The notes under the pieces: generated by a model
What the model was told of the DNA's origin: nothing
Databases searched by the model: none
The model's input: only the letters and a program-made list of their open reading frames with translations
DNA from: Ureibacillus thermosphaericus
GTDB lineage: Bacteria; Bacillota; Bacilli; Bacillales_A; Planococcaceae
Length of the DNA: 47,781 nucleotides
Assembly (NCBI RefSeq): GCF_012396605.1
Contig: NZ_JAAXPW010000026.1
Location: forward strand, 1 to 47,781
Reading direction: 5' to 3'
Program-made: the position numbers and the translations under genes
Shown: one piece after another, positions 14,926 to 25,608 of the stretch
Layout: the number at the start of each line of letters is the position of its first letter
Numbering within the stretch: position 1 is the first letter of the stretch

Positions 14926-15345
14926 ATGCCAAAAACAGATAAAGAAATTGCTGAAAAAATATTAAATAATCAGTTAATTGGAACAATGGCTACCATTGAA
15001 GGAGATAAACCTCACACTCGCTATATGACGTTTTATAACGATAATTTCACTTTGTATACGGTTACGAGCAAAAATACCCATAAAGTTGAAGAACTTTCGA
15101 AAAATCCATACACACATATTTTAATTGGTTATGATGGGAAAGGATTTGGCGATGCCTATTTAGAAATAGAAGGAAAAGCGGAAGTTTCATCCGATGAAGG
15201 AATGAAAGAAAAAGTGTGGAACAAAGTATTAAGATTTTGGTTCGATGGTCCAGATGATCCGAATATGGTAGTTTTAAAAATCGTTCCTTCTCAAATTCGC
15301 ATCATGAATTCGAAAGGAAAAGATCCGAAAATTATTCAATTTTAA
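14926..15345 (+). CDS. Pyridoxamine 5'-phosphate oxidase-fold protein (general stress 26-like)
   Basis: 139 residues from ATG 14926 (GGAG eight bases upstream; GTG 14917 is an in-frame alternative). The split-barrel flavin-binding fold is indicated by IGTMATIEGDKPHTRYMTFY, then TLYTVTSKNTHKVEELSKNP, LEIEGKAEV and the final VPSQIRIMN strand. This matches the general-stress-protein-26/PNPOx-like group that binds FMN or F420-like cofactors. Substrate unknown. Two hairpins follow. Confidence 0.85.
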   Translation: MPKTDKEIAEKILNNQLIGTMATIEGDKPHTRYMTFYNDNFTLYTVTSKNTHKVEELSKNPYTHILIGYDGKGFGDAYLEIEGKAEVSSDEGMKEKVWNKVLRFWFDGPDDPNMVVLKIVPSQIRIMNSKGKDPKIIQF

Positions 15346-15378
15346 TTGATAGAACTATTGCTGATAGTCCTATCAATT
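15346..15378. repeat. Inverted repeat after PNPOx-fold gene
   Basis: ATTGATAG-A-ACTAT is mirrored by ATAGT-C-CTATCAAT with a 4-nt loop region. No T-run, so a weak terminator or mRNA-stabilising structure. Confidence 0.4.
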
Positions 15379-15410
15379 TGAAAAAATAATATTTACTAAG
15401 TTAACAACAT

Positions 15411-15460
15411 AAACGGCTTAGGCTTCAAAATGTAGGAAGCTTGAGTCGTTTTCAATTTTA
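15411..15460 (+). terminator. Rho-independent terminator
   Basis: AAACGGCTTAGGCTTC pairs with GAAGCTTGAGTCGTTT through several G-U pairs, then TTCAATTTT. It separates the PNPOx-fold gene from the penicillin-binding protein gene. The remaining ~240 bp up to 15698 hold only the AT-rich leader of pbpA. Confidence 0.6.
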
Positions 15461-15698
15461 TAGAAAAAGTTGATCAATGTTTATTTATTGATGTTTTTTA
15501 ATTTTTTATTAAACTAATCATCGATGAATGTTTAATTTGAAAAATCCAATATAAATGAAGTAATGTATTTATGTTAAAAAAGGAAACCTAAAAATGAAAA
15601 GAACCGTTACAAATCAAGAAGGGAATCTCCTTTTTTCTCAAACTTTAAAATGTTATACTAAAGAGCATGTATGGGTTTCTTTTGAAAGGGGGGGACAT

Positions 15699-17897
15699 AT
15701 GCGAAATGTAAAGAAAACGAACAATAAAGGAAACTCTCGTACGAATCTTTCATTTCGAATGAACGTCCTGTTTATTTCGATTTTTGTTTTGTTCTCCATG
15801 CTCATTTTTCGCTTAGGTTATTTACAAATCGTAAAAGGTGAAGAATATGTTCGGGCAATAGAAAGAACGGAAGAAGTAGCGGTCAATACGAGTGTTCCCC
15901 GTGGAAGAATTTATGATCGATATGGAAGAATTCTCGTAGATAACGATCCGCAAAACGCCATTACATATACAAAGTTTCAATCAACGTCCCAAGAAGAAAT
16001 GTTAGAAGTCGCTGAAAAATTGGCTATGTTAATTGAACAACCAACGAAACGAGTAACGCTTCGTGATAAGCAAGACTTTTGGATTTTAAAAAATACAGAA
16101 AAAGCCTATGCGAAAGTTTCGAAAGCAGAAGAGAAAAAAATAAAGGAAAAACATGAAGATGAGAAAAAGGCTCAAGCAGAAATCGACCAACTAGTGAGAG
16201 ATCGAATTACCGAAGAAGAATTGGCGGAGCTAACGCCTTTTGATTTGGAAGTGTTAGCAATTTATCGTGAAATGTCTTCTGGATATTATTTATCTCCACA
16301 AATTATTAAAAGTGAAAATGTATCCGATGAAGAGTTTGCACGTGTTTCTGAACGATTATATGAATTGCCAGGTGTCAATACGACGACCGATTGGAAAAGG
16401 GTAAAGTTAAGTTCGTTATCGGTATTAGGTAGAACAACAGTCCCAAGTAAGGGGATTCCTAAGTCTGAATTAAATTATTATCTAGCCCGTGGTTATTCTC
16501 GAAATGATCGTGTTGGAGAAAGTTATTTTGAATCTCAATATGAAGAATTACTACAGGGGCAAAAATCTGTTGTGAAAAATATTACGAACAAAAAAGGCGA
16601 AGTCATTGATATGATTACGACTTTTGAAGGGAAACCTGGGAATGATTTGGTAACGACAATCGATATTGAATTGCAAGCAGCTGCTGAAAAAATTGTTGAA
16701 GAGAAATTGCTGCAATTAAAATCGATGGGTGGTTCGTCCTTATTGGATCGTGCCTTTTTTGTGATGATGAATCCGAATACTGGTGAAATACTGGCGATGG
16801 TTGGAAAGAAAATAGAAAAGGATCCAGAAACGGGAAAACCATATGTGATTGATTATTCTTACGGAACATTTACGACAGCTTATGAAGCCGGTTCAACGGT
16901 GAAAGCGGCTACTATATTAATGGGATATAAAGAAGGCGTTATAAAGCCTGGTACAGTTTTAATTGACCAACCAATTAAGCTTGCAGGTACAAAATCGAAA
17001 AGTTCCATCTTCAACAGAGGTGGCCGCATTGCAATGAATGATTTAACAGCGTTAGAGCGTTCTTCAAACTCCTATATGTTCCAAATTGCTATGAAAATTG
17101 GTGGAGTAAACTATCGCTATAATATGGGGCTACAATTAAAAGAAGATGTTTTGAAAAAAATGAGAAATGGTTATGCTGAATTTGGTTTAGGTGTCAATAC
17201 AGGAATTGATTTACCGAATGAATTTGCAGGATTCCAAGGAAAAATGGATACTCCTGGTAAAATTCTAGACTTAGCAATCGGACAATTCGATACGTATACA
17301 CCGATGCAATTGGTGCAATATATTTCAACGGTAGCAAACGGTGGATATCGAGTGCAGCCAAGACTATTAAAAGAAATTCGTGAACCATCTAAAGATGGAA
17401 AAACTTTAGGGCCGTTAATTGAAGAAGTCCAACCGAAAATTTTGAATAGAATCTCAAATACTGAAGAAGAAATTAATCATGTAAAACAAGGGCTTCGCAG
17501 AGTATATATTGGCAGCCAAGGTACTGCCCGCGCTCAATTTGCAAATGCACCGTTTACAGCAGCAGGGAAAACAGGTACTGCGGAAGTAGTTTACTATGGC
17601 CCGATTCGAGAAAAATTTGGCACATTAACTGAAACAGTATCTCATGTTGGCTTCGCTCCGTTTGAAAACCCTGAGGTTGCTTATGCTGTGGTGATTCCTT
17701 GGGTGACAACAAACTTTAGCCAATATATTTCACATAACAATCAAATTGCCCGAGAAGTATTGGATGTATACTTCGAATTGAAAAAGAAATATGCAAGTAG
17801 TAAAATCACTGACGAAACTGTGAAGAAAGAAATTTTACCTCCAACTACGAATGAAAAAATTGATGAGGATACAGAAGAACAAGTTGTAAATGAATAA
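15699..17897 (+). CDS. pbpA: Class B penicillin-binding protein, PbpA/PbpH-like transpeptidase
   Basis: 732 residues from ATG 15699 behind GAAAGGGGGG; an ATG at 15594 is in frame but lacks a ribosome site. One N-terminal membrane helix (VLFISIFVLFSMLIFRLGYL), then the class B dimerisation motif RGRIYDRYGR. The transpeptidase domain carries SxxK at S399-TV-K402, SxN at S455-S-N457 and KTG at 624-626. It crosslinks peptidoglycan outside the membrane during lateral wall growth; closest remembered relatives are B. subtilis PbpA (PBP2A) and PbpH, though the paralogue is not certain. The lysine/glutamate-rich insert at ~140-180 is typical of this subgroup. A terminator follows. Confidence 0.88.
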   Translation: MRNVKKTNNKGNSRTNLSFRMNVLFISIFVLFSMLIFRLGYLQIVKGEEYVRAIERTEEVAVNTSVPRGRIYDRYGRILVDNDPQNAITYTKFQSTSQEEMLEVAEKLAMLIEQPTKRVTLRDKQDFWILKNTEKAYAKVSKAEEKKIKEKHEDEKKAQAEIDQLVRDRITEEELAELTPFDLEVLAIYREMSSGYYLSPQIIKSENVSDEEFARVSERLYELPGVNTTTDWKRVKLSSLSVLGRTTVPSKGIPKSELNYYLARGYSRNDRVGESYFESQYEELLQGQKSVVKNITNKKGEVIDMITTFEGKPGNDLVTTIDIELQAAAEKIVEEKLLQLKSMGGSSLLDRAFFVMMNPNTGEILAMVGKKIEKDPETGKPYVIDYSYGTFTTAYEAGSTVKAATILMGYKEGVIKPGTVLIDQPIKLAGTKSKSSIFNRGGRIAMNDLTALERSSNSYMFQIAMKIGGVNYRYNMGLQLKEDVLKKMRNGYAEFGLGVNTGIDLPNEFAGFQGKMDTPGKILDLAIGQFDTYTPMQLVQYISTVANGGYRVQPRLLKEIREPSKDGKTLGPLIEEVQPKILNRISNTEEEINHVKQGLRRVYIGSQGTARAQFANAPFTAAGKTGTAEVVYYGPIREKFGTLTETVSHVGFAPFENPEVAYAVVIPWVTTNFSQYISHNNQIAREVLDVYFELKKKYASSKITDETVKKEILPPTTNEKIDEDTEEQVVNE

Positions 17898-17918
17898 TAA
17901 ATTTCAAACAACAATTCA

Positions 17919-17957
17919 AAAAGCAACATTTTCTCCCAAGAGAAGATGTTGCTTTAA
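17919..17957 (+). terminator. Rho-independent terminator of pbpA
   Basis: AAAGCAACATTTTCTC pairs with GAGAAGATGTTGCTTT around CCAA. It can also serve the convergent bdhA gene. Confidence 0.75.
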
Positions 17958-18003
17958 ATTATGTTAATTACTATTTCAATCTAAGTAAATGTTGAACATT
18001 CGC

Positions 18004-18768
18004 TTATTGAGCGGTATAACCTCCATCTAACACAACTGCTTGCCCTGTAATTCCTTTAGCGGCATCGCTAGCTAAGAAAAGCGCTAAGGAAGCAATCTCA
18101 TCTACCGAAATTAGCCGCTTTTGAGGAACTAAAGGGTAAAGGACTTCTTCTAACACATTTTCAACTGCTATATTGCGAGTTTTCGCCAAATCTTCAAATT
18201 GTCCTCGAACTAAAGCTGTATCTACATAGCCTGGACATATCGCGTTCACAGTTATTTGATGCGGTGCTGTTTCTAATGCGGCTACTTTTGTTAGACCAAT
18301 TACACCGTGTTTTGCAGAATTGTATGCTGACTTTCCAGCAAATCCAATTAAACCATTGATCGAAGCGATATTGATGATTCTGCCGAATTGATTCTTTTTC
18401 ATATGTGGAATCGCATATTTCATCGTAATAAATGGAGCAGTCAACATAATTTTAATCATTAATTCAAATTTTTCAGTAGGGAAATCTTCAATGAACGCTA
18501 CATGTTGTATGCCTGCATTGTTTATTAAAATGTCAATCGAACCGTATTTTTCAACAGTGAAATCAATTGCCTGTTTAATTTGTTCTTCGCTCGTTACATC
18601 ACAGACAACACTTGAAACATTATCAGGTAATTCCTTTAATGCTTGGTCTAATTTTTCTTGATGAATATCCGAAATGACGACATTTGCACCCGCTTCAGCA
18701 AAGTTTTTTGCGATTTCAAATCCAATTCCCTGTGCACTTCCTGTAACAAAAAGTGTTTTTCCTTTCAT
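18004..18768 (-). CDS. bdhA: 3-hydroxybutyrate dehydrogenase (SDR family)
   Basis: 254 residues. Classical short-chain dehydrogenase: cofactor loop TGSAQGIG (9-16), NNAG (83-86), catalytic Ser136, Tyr149 and Lys153 (SAYNSAK), and PGYVDTALVRGQ. The wording NNAGIQHVAFIEDFP and the end VLDGGYTAQ are characteristic of D-beta-hydroxybutyrate dehydrogenases, which interconvert 3-hydroxybutyrate and acetoacetate with NAD. It is the second gene of an operon: the GntP-type permease ends 22 bp upstream on the same strand, giving an uptake-plus-oxidation pair that feeds acetoacetate to central metabolism. Confidence 0.9.
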   Translation of the reverse strand: MKGKTLFVTGSAQGIGFEIAKNFAEAGANVVISDIHQEKLDQALKELPDNVSSVVCDVTSEEQIKQAIDFTVEKYGSIDILINNAGIQHVAFIEDFPTEKFELMIKIMLTAPFITMKYAIPHMKKNQFGRIINIASINGLIGFAGKSAYNSAKHGVIGLTKVAALETAPHQITVNAICPGYVDTALVRGQFEDLAKTRNIAVENVLEEVLYPLVPQKRLISVDEIASLALFLASDAAKGITGQAVVLDGGYTAQ

Positions 18769-18790
18769 GTTTGGACCTCCAACATTATTT

Positions 18791-20113
18791 TTATAAACCT
18801 AAAGAGAATAGAATGATTGCTAGAATAGTTCCGAGTAACGGAATAATTACTGTTAAAGCGCCCATTGCTGGATAAGCATCTTTATGCGATTCTTGTGCAA
18901 TGGCAGTGATGGTTGTAACAACGTAACCACTATGTGGCAATGTATCTAAAGATCCTGAAGCAATGGCGATAACCCGATGCAACTGCTCCGGATTAACCCC
19001 CATATCTAAGTAATGTGGTGCAATTAATGGTAAAGCGATAGATTGACCGCCAGAAGATGAACCCGTTAGGCCTGCTAATACAGCAACAGCAATAGCACCA
19101 CCAATAAGTGGACTGCCAGGGATGTTCGTCATATAATCAACTGTCGTTAAAAAGGCTTCTGTTTGTTTCACAACTCCGCCGTAACCAACCACAGCTGCTG
19201 TATTCGCAATGGCAATCACGGCTCCCAGTGCACCTTCTGCAATTGCTTTATCACGATTTTGCATATACTTGAAACTGATGAGATAAGTCATAATAATTCC
19301 ACCAAGTAAAGCAATGATCAATGCAGACGTACCCAAACGTTCATGGAAAATAAACGAAAACCCGAGCACAACGATTAATGGCAAAACACTAAGCAAAGGA
19401 CTAGGAAGTGGTCGATTTTCTGCTTTATCTAGGTTATCAGTTTCTTTTGCAACGAATTTTTCGCCTTTCGTAACTGCACGATTGACCATCCATTTTAGCC
19501 AAAAATACCCTGCGACTGCCATGAAAATGGCCACGATTAAGCTAACTTGCCATCCAGCGTATGGAGTCGTTCCTAAGTGTTGGATTGGAATCCAGTTTTG
19601 AATCTCCGGTGAACCAGCAGAAGTCATCGTAAAAGTTACAGACCCTAATGCCAAAGCAGCAGGAATGAACCTTCTTGGTAGATTAGCTTCTTTAAATAGG
19701 GCTAATGCCATTGGGAATACCGAGAAGGCAACAATGAATAAACTAACTCCCCCATAAGTAAGTACTGCACATGCGACAACAACTGCTAAAATGGCATGTT
19801 TAGCACCGATTTTTTCGATAATCCATTTTGAAACGCTATCTGCAGCACCGCTATCTTCCATCACTTTTCCGAATATTGCTCCCGCTAAGAACATGAGCCA
19901 CCAAGAACTAATGAATCCCGTAAATCCGCCCATATAACTTGTGATAAAATCTGGATCTCCTTCAGCAGCTAATTGTGGGAAAATTGTAATACCACTTAAT
20001 ATTGCTGCTATAAATGCTGCGAAAGGGGCTGCAATCAGCAAGTTTACGCCTCTCATCGTCAAATAAATCATTAATGCTAAACTACCTAGAAGCCCAATAA
20101 ATCCTAATACCAT
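18791..20113 (-). CDS. GntP-family permease, probable 3-hydroxybutyrate transporter
   Basis: 440 residues with about 12 hydrophobic segments; opens MVLGFIGLLGSLALMIYLTM behind AAAGGAGG. Motifs such as SSGGQSIALPLIAPHYLDMG and SGSLDTLPHSGYVVTTI are those of GntP/gluconate:H+ symporters. Known GntP members move gluconate or related hydroxy acids; the partner bdhA argues that this one imports D-3-hydroxybutyrate (inference from context). It is the promoter-proximal gene of the pair. Confidence 0.88.
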   Translation of the reverse strand: MVLGFIGLLGSLALMIYLTMRGVNLLIAAPFAAFIAAILSGITIFPQLAAEGDPDFITSYMGGFTGFISSWWLMFLAGAIFGKVMEDSGAADSVSKWIIEKIGAKHAILAVVVACAVLTYGGVSLFIVAFSVFPMALALFKEANLPRRFIPAALALGSVTFTMTSAGSPEIQNWIPIQHLGTTPYAGWQVSLIVAIFMAVAGYFWLKWMVNRAVTKGEKFVAKETDNLDKAENRPLPSPLLSVLPLIVVLGFSFIFHERLGTSALIIALLGGIIMTYLISFKYMQNRDKAIAEGALGAVIAIANTAAVVGYGGVVKQTEAFLTTVDYMTNIPGSPLIGGAIAVAVLAGLTGSSSGGQSIALPLIAPHYLDMGVNPEQLHRVIAIASGSLDTLPHSGYVVTTITAIAQESHKDAYPAMGALTVIIPLLGTILAIILFSLGL

Positions 20114-20660
20114 AAAAAACCTCCTTTTTGTAAAATTCTAGAATTCTCAAGAAATTTCTTACATATTTTCAGAAATTCCTCATTAATACGTATGTAAAAG
20201 GGTAGAAATTATTCTCTAAAAATAGATGCATTATATTAAATAAGTCAAAAGTAACAGAAAATAATTTTCATAGATTTATATATATAAAATTAATCATATG
20301 ATTGCGAAGCAGAGCTCAAATTTAATGAATGATTGCACAGCATAATATGCTTGATAAAGATTCTATTTTAAAAATTAAATTGCTATTGAAGAAGAATTTG
20401 GTAGAAGTTATACATGTATCAACCTATATAGCAACAATTATAAATGCCCACTAAGAAAATGAGTTTTACATGAAATCCGTTGTCTCCATCAGAAAAACTA
20501 GGGAATCATATTTTGGGAAAATTGTACGAGATGCTCAGAAATACTGGAAATTTATATTCTAGCTGACTGAGGCTCAGAATAATGGCAGAAGGAAGGGTAG
20601 GGTTAGAACTAAAATGAACTTTCATAAAATTTAATATGTATTTTGTTATTTCATTAACAT
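20114..20660. other. Long gap upstream of hydroxybutyrate operon
   Basis: No coding frame of note on either strand. I looked for a sigma-54 type promoter (TGGCAC-N5-TTGC) reading leftward into the permease and did not see one. The text 20380-20640 has a gene-like base mix with many stops and could be a decayed gene, but I recognise nothing in it. Confidence 0.4.
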
Positions 20661-20717
20661 AAAAACCGAACGATATTGAAAATAAAAATAGAGTTTCAAA
20701 AAATCGTTCGGTTTTTC
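20661..20717. terminator. Bidirectional terminator
   Basis: AAAAACCGAACGAT pairs with ATCGTTCGGTTTTT with A- and T-runs on both sides. It ends the lipoprotein gene on the minus strand. Confidence 0.75.
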
Positions 20718-20759
20718 TATTCCTTTTGTCTGGTGATTGCTGAGTATTAAGTATAAACT

Positions 20760-21398
20760 TTAATCTATTGTAATGGATTCTAAAGTGGAAGTGACAATAT
20801 ATTTTTCGCCTTGATCTGTATTCATTATATATTCAGATTTAATCTCTCCAAATCCTTCCGCGAAATATTTACGGTTTACATAGTTATCGCCGTTTTCTTC
20901 AATTACAATTACTTCTTCAAATGTTTTATATGGGATTTCAATACTTATACCTGTGTCGACAATTTTCCAATTGCCGAACGTTGTACCGACTTGAATTGGC
21001 ATTGCAAAATAAGTCTCAATTGGCTGCATTGATTTGATTTCTTCTAATCCAGGGAAAGTTGCATCGTGATCAACCGGTTCTTTGTAAATGATTTCAATTT
21101 TATCATCGCCGATTTTATAAATATTCATCATGGTTACGCCGCCGTTATCGACAATCGTGCCTACATATTTTTTGTCCAACCAAGTTGTTTTTTCAGTATA
21201 CGTTGCAAATTCATTCCCGTCTCCTATGAACTTCGCAATGGATTTATCAGGTTTAAAAAATCGACTTAAGTCTTCATGATTATTTTCTGAAGCATTTTGA
21301 TTGGTTGGGGAAACATCGTTTTGATTAGTTGTGTTTTCTTGGGGTTGGCAGCCAATCAGCAGGAACAAAAAGCAGAGAGAAAGATAAAATGCCTTCAT
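20760..21398 (-). CDS. Lipoprotein of unknown function
   Basis: 212 residues. Signal peptide with lipobox LIGC, Cys17 being the lipidated residue, followed by an Asn/Gln/Thr-rich linker (NTTNQNDVSPTNQNASEN) typical of Bacillales lipoproteins. The mature domain (GNEFATYTEKTTWLDKKYVG ... MNIYKIGDDKIEIIYKEP) looks beta-rich, without a recognisable family. Surface-anchored on the outer face of the membrane. It stands alone, with a terminator downstream and the repeat-rich gap upstream. Confidence 0.75.
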   Translation of the reverse strand: MKAFYLSLCFLFLLIGCQPQENTTNQNDVSPTNQNASENNHEDLSRFFKPDKSIAKFIGDGNEFATYTEKTTWLDKKYVGTIVDNGGVTMMNIYKIGDDKIEIIYKEPVDHDATFPGLEEIKSMQPIETYFAMPIQVGTTFGNWKIVDTGISIEIPYKTFEEVIVIEENGDNYVNRKYFAEGFGEIKSEYIMNTDQGEKYIVTSTLESITID

Positions 21399-21470
21399 TG
21401 TTATCGACTCCTTTCATTGGTTAGTATTTATCATTATATAGTTTTATATAAATTCAAACACTAAATCAAT

Positions 21471-21493
21471 GATAATAATATTATGTAAACTAA
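21471..21493 (+). promoter_or_regulatory. dif half-site: perfect XerD arm (candidate XDS), copy 1
   Basis: GATAATAATA followed by TTATGTAAACTAA. The 11 bases TTATGTAAACT equal the XerD arm of the dif site at 36882-36909 (and of B. subtilis dif as I recall it), but the XerC-arm position reads AATCAATGATA, no match. Such half-sites are what XerD uses as SMC-unloading sites (XDS) near the B. subtilis terminus. Orientation is opposite to dif in this window. Confidence 0.55.
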
Positions 21494-21509
21494 AATAGGT
21501 TTATTTATT

Positions 21510-21800
21510 GAATGACTATTATTTATAGAAATTTGACTATTATTTCTTGAAGAATGACTATAAAATCGATTATTTTGACTAATAAAACAAATTTTCGAAG
21601 TGAAAAATTAGCGATTGGCTAATATTGATGAAAATTTGACTATTATAACTGGAAGAATGACTATTAATTCGATTATTTTGACTAATAAAACAAATTTTTG
21701 AAACGGAAAATTAGTGGTTGGCTATTATCGATGCAAGTTTGACTAATATTTTTTAAAGAATGACTATTATATTCATCATTTTGACTATTAAATCGTTTGG
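21510..21800 (+). repeat. 103-bp tandem repeat, about 2.6 copies
   Basis: Units begin at 21533, 21636 and 21739, exactly 103 bp apart, each opening TTTGACTA, with a partial unit before (21510) and the third cut near 21800. Shared blocks include GAAGAATGACTAT, CGATTATTTTGACTAATAAA and ACAAATTTT. Within each unit GACTAT/GACTAA recurs about every 20-25 bp, so the unit itself arose from a shorter repeat. Noncoding, between the lipoprotein and ABC-F genes, starting about 20 bp right of the XerD half-site. Unknown role. Confidence 0.85.
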
Positions 21801-21890
21801 TTTATCGTTCGAGCAAGCAACTTACTAAGAATGTTGGTTATTATCCTATACTATAAAGAGTTGTTGTTCACCTAATCTTAATGTATACAC

Positions 21891-21930
21891 AAAAAAAGGC
21901 TGTCGGAATAAAATCCGAACAGCCTTGCAC
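21891..21930 (-). terminator. Rho-independent terminator of ABC-F gene
   Basis: On the minus strand AAGGCTGTTCGGATT pairs with AATCCGACAGCCTT-like sequence and a run of seven T follows. It lies just after the ABC-F stop. Confidence 0.8.
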
Positions 21931-21935
21931 TAAAA

Positions 21936-23858
<1,923 letters not shown>

Positions 23859-24515
23859 TTAATCGAGTTTCTTTCTTCTAAACCAAAGCGTTGCAATCCA
23901 TTTTTCACCTATATTAACTGGAGCGCCGCCATGTAATGTTAATTCATTTAATGTTTGATTGTTGTAAAAGTATTCAAAATATACAGCCATTCCTTTTCTA
24001 GGATACACTTTTAATCCAAGTTTTGGGAAATAGGTTTCTCCGCCATCTTCCACATCACTTAAATATAAAACAACTGTACAAATTCGATTATTGCTTGCTG
24101 CTTTACTTGTTGCTGCGAAATAATCAAAATGCTCTTTATACTCTTGTCCAGGTTTGTAATTTAAAATATGCAAACCTTCCGCATGTTCAACAGGGATACC
24201 TACAATAGAAGAAATTCTTTTTTCAACTGTTGATACAAGGTCATCTTGAACATCCGACAAAAATGCTCCACTACTAGTTCGGATATCGCTAACAATTTTT
24301 TCTACACCAATTTTGGAACGTTGAAGACGATTTCTTGATAATTCAATTAATCTGTCACATTCTTCATCATCTAATACAGAACCCAGTACAACGACTAAAG
24401 GTTCCTCAAATTTTACCAATACATCAATTTCTCTGTCTTCTGTTTTGATTTTGTTTCCAGTGAAGTTAAAAATTGTTGGTTCATTTGAACGAGTATTTGT
24501 AACATATGTAGTCAA
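23859..24515 (-). CDS. Prolyl 4-hydroxylase-like 2OG-Fe(II) dioxygenase
   Basis: 218 residues from TTG 24515, eight bases after GGAGGGA. The double-stranded beta-helix iron site is complete: His129-x-Asp131 (KEHFDYF), distal His195 (LTLHGGAP) and the 2-oxoglutarate-binding Lys205 (GEKWIATLWFRR). Wording and length match the Bacillus anthracis prolyl 4-hydroxylase, which acts on proline-rich or collagen-like peptides. The substrate here is unknown; no collagen-like gene lies in the window. Cytoplasmic, monocistronic. Confidence 0.9.
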   Translation of the reverse strand: MTTYVTNTRSNEPTIFNFTGNKIKTEDREIDVLVKFEEPLVVVLGSVLDDEECDRLIELSRNRLQRSKIGVEKIVSDIRTSSGAFLSDVQDDLVSTVEKRISSIVGIPVEHAEGLHILNYKPGQEYKEHFDYFAATSKAASNNRICTVVLYLSDVEDGGETYFPKLGLKVYPRKGMAVYFEYFYNNQTLNELTLHGGAPVNIGEKWIATLWFRRKKLD

Positions 24516-24866
24516 TGCTCATTCCCTCCGATTAACTGGAATATAATGGAATAAAAAGGTATAAAAAGGAATATTTTATTTGAATAATTAAATTTTACTA
24601 TAATTTTTTCGTTTTATCATTACTGTTTTTTTGAGAATGGATTATTTTATAATGATTTCTTCCTATTAAAATTTATTACTATTAATATCATTGACTACTA
24701 AAGTATGAAGTCGGATATAGACACCAAGCACACTAATGGAGAAGGAAAGAGTTATACTCTCAGATTTTGATAATAATATTATGTAAACTAATTTTTAGGA
24801 TAAGTGGTCAGAAATATATTTTTAGTGAAAGGCAGTAAATTATAAAATTAAAAACAGTCAAAAATA
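24516..24866. other. Gap upstream of prolyl hydroxylase
   Basis: AT-rich and without genes; it holds the second XerD half-site (24769-24791). Nothing else is recognised. Confidence 0.5.
24769..24791 (+). promoter_or_regulatory. dif half-site: perfect XerD arm (candidate XDS), copy 2
   Basis: Identical over 23 bases to 21471-21493, same orientation, 3.3 kb away. The XerD arm TTATGTAAACT is perfect; the XerC-arm position (AGATTTTGATA) does not match dif. The flanks of the two copies differ, so the identity is confined to the element and is not a long duplication. Confidence 0.55.
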
Positions 24867-24898
24867 GAGCGGCAAAAGTAACACACTTTTAACCGCTC
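24867..24898 (-). terminator. Rho-independent terminator of msrA
   Basis: On the minus strand GAGCGGTTAAAAGT pairs with ACTTTTGCCGCTC and is followed by TATTTTTG. Confidence 0.75.
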
Positions 24899-24903
24899 AA
24901 CAT

Positions 24904-25422
24904 TTATTTATTCCAGTATTTTTTAATGAATTCATCTCTTCCGGATTTCTTCCGGTCTTCAAGGTAATGTTCGGGATTTTTCTTGTAATAATCTTGATGA
25001 TATTCTTCTGCTTCATAAAATATCATGGCAGGTCGAATCTCAGTTACGATTGGCTTTTTGAATCTGCCGCTTGCTTCCAGTTCTTTTTTCGATTTTTCCG
25101 CTAAGATTCTTTGCTCTTCTGAATGATAAAATATAGCTGTTTTGTAAGATTCTCCGCGATCATGAAACTGTCCTCCATCATCCGTTGGATCGATTTGCAT
25201 CCAATAAACTTCAAGTAGTTTTTCATATGGGAAAATATTCGGATTAAATTCGATTTGAACGACTTCTAAATGGCCAGTTTTCCCGGACTTTACATCTTCA
25301 TATGTAGGATTTTCAACATGTCCTCCCATATAACCTGACGTTACTTTTTCAATACCTTCCCATTCAACAAATGGTTTTACCATACACCAAAAACATCCAC
25401 CAGCAAATGTTGCTTTTTCCAT
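24904..25422 (-). CDS. msrA: Peptide methionine sulfoxide reductase A
   Basis: 172 residues from ATG 25422 (AGGAAG upstream; a GTG nine bases earlier is in frame). Catalytic motif GGCFWCM with Cys10 nucleophile and Cys13 close by, then [16 protein letters not shown] and [17 protein letters not shown], all MsrA signatures. It reduces methionine-S-sulfoxide in proteins with thioredoxin. There is no C-terminal resolving cysteine, so Cys13 is the likely partner. No msrB is adjacent. Confidence 0.95.
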   Translation of the reverse strand: MEKATFAGGCFWCMVKPFVEWEGIEKVTSGYMGGHVENPTYEDVKSGKTGHLEVVQIEFNPNIFPYEKLLEVYWMQIDPTDDGGQFHDRGESYKTAIFYHSEEQRILAEKSKKELEASGRFKKPIVTEIRPAMIFYEAEEYHQDYYKKNPEHYLEDRKKSGRDEFIKKYWNK

Positions 25423-25608
25423 TTTTTTCACTTCCTATTGCTTAAAATTCTTAACAATGTTACAAGATAACTTTATAGTATCAAATTTACAACTTTTATA
25501 TACAAAAAAAGCTTTTCGTAAAATAGCATAGTATAATAATTGATATCGAACTTATCGTTTTGATTATCGTTATATTTTTATAAAGTTATATGTCTAAGGG
25601 GAATGAAT

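Noticed and set aside
24769-24791. The 23-bp pair as a long duplication or IS end
   Set aside because: Similarity stops at the element; flanks of the two copies are unrelated and no transposase is near.
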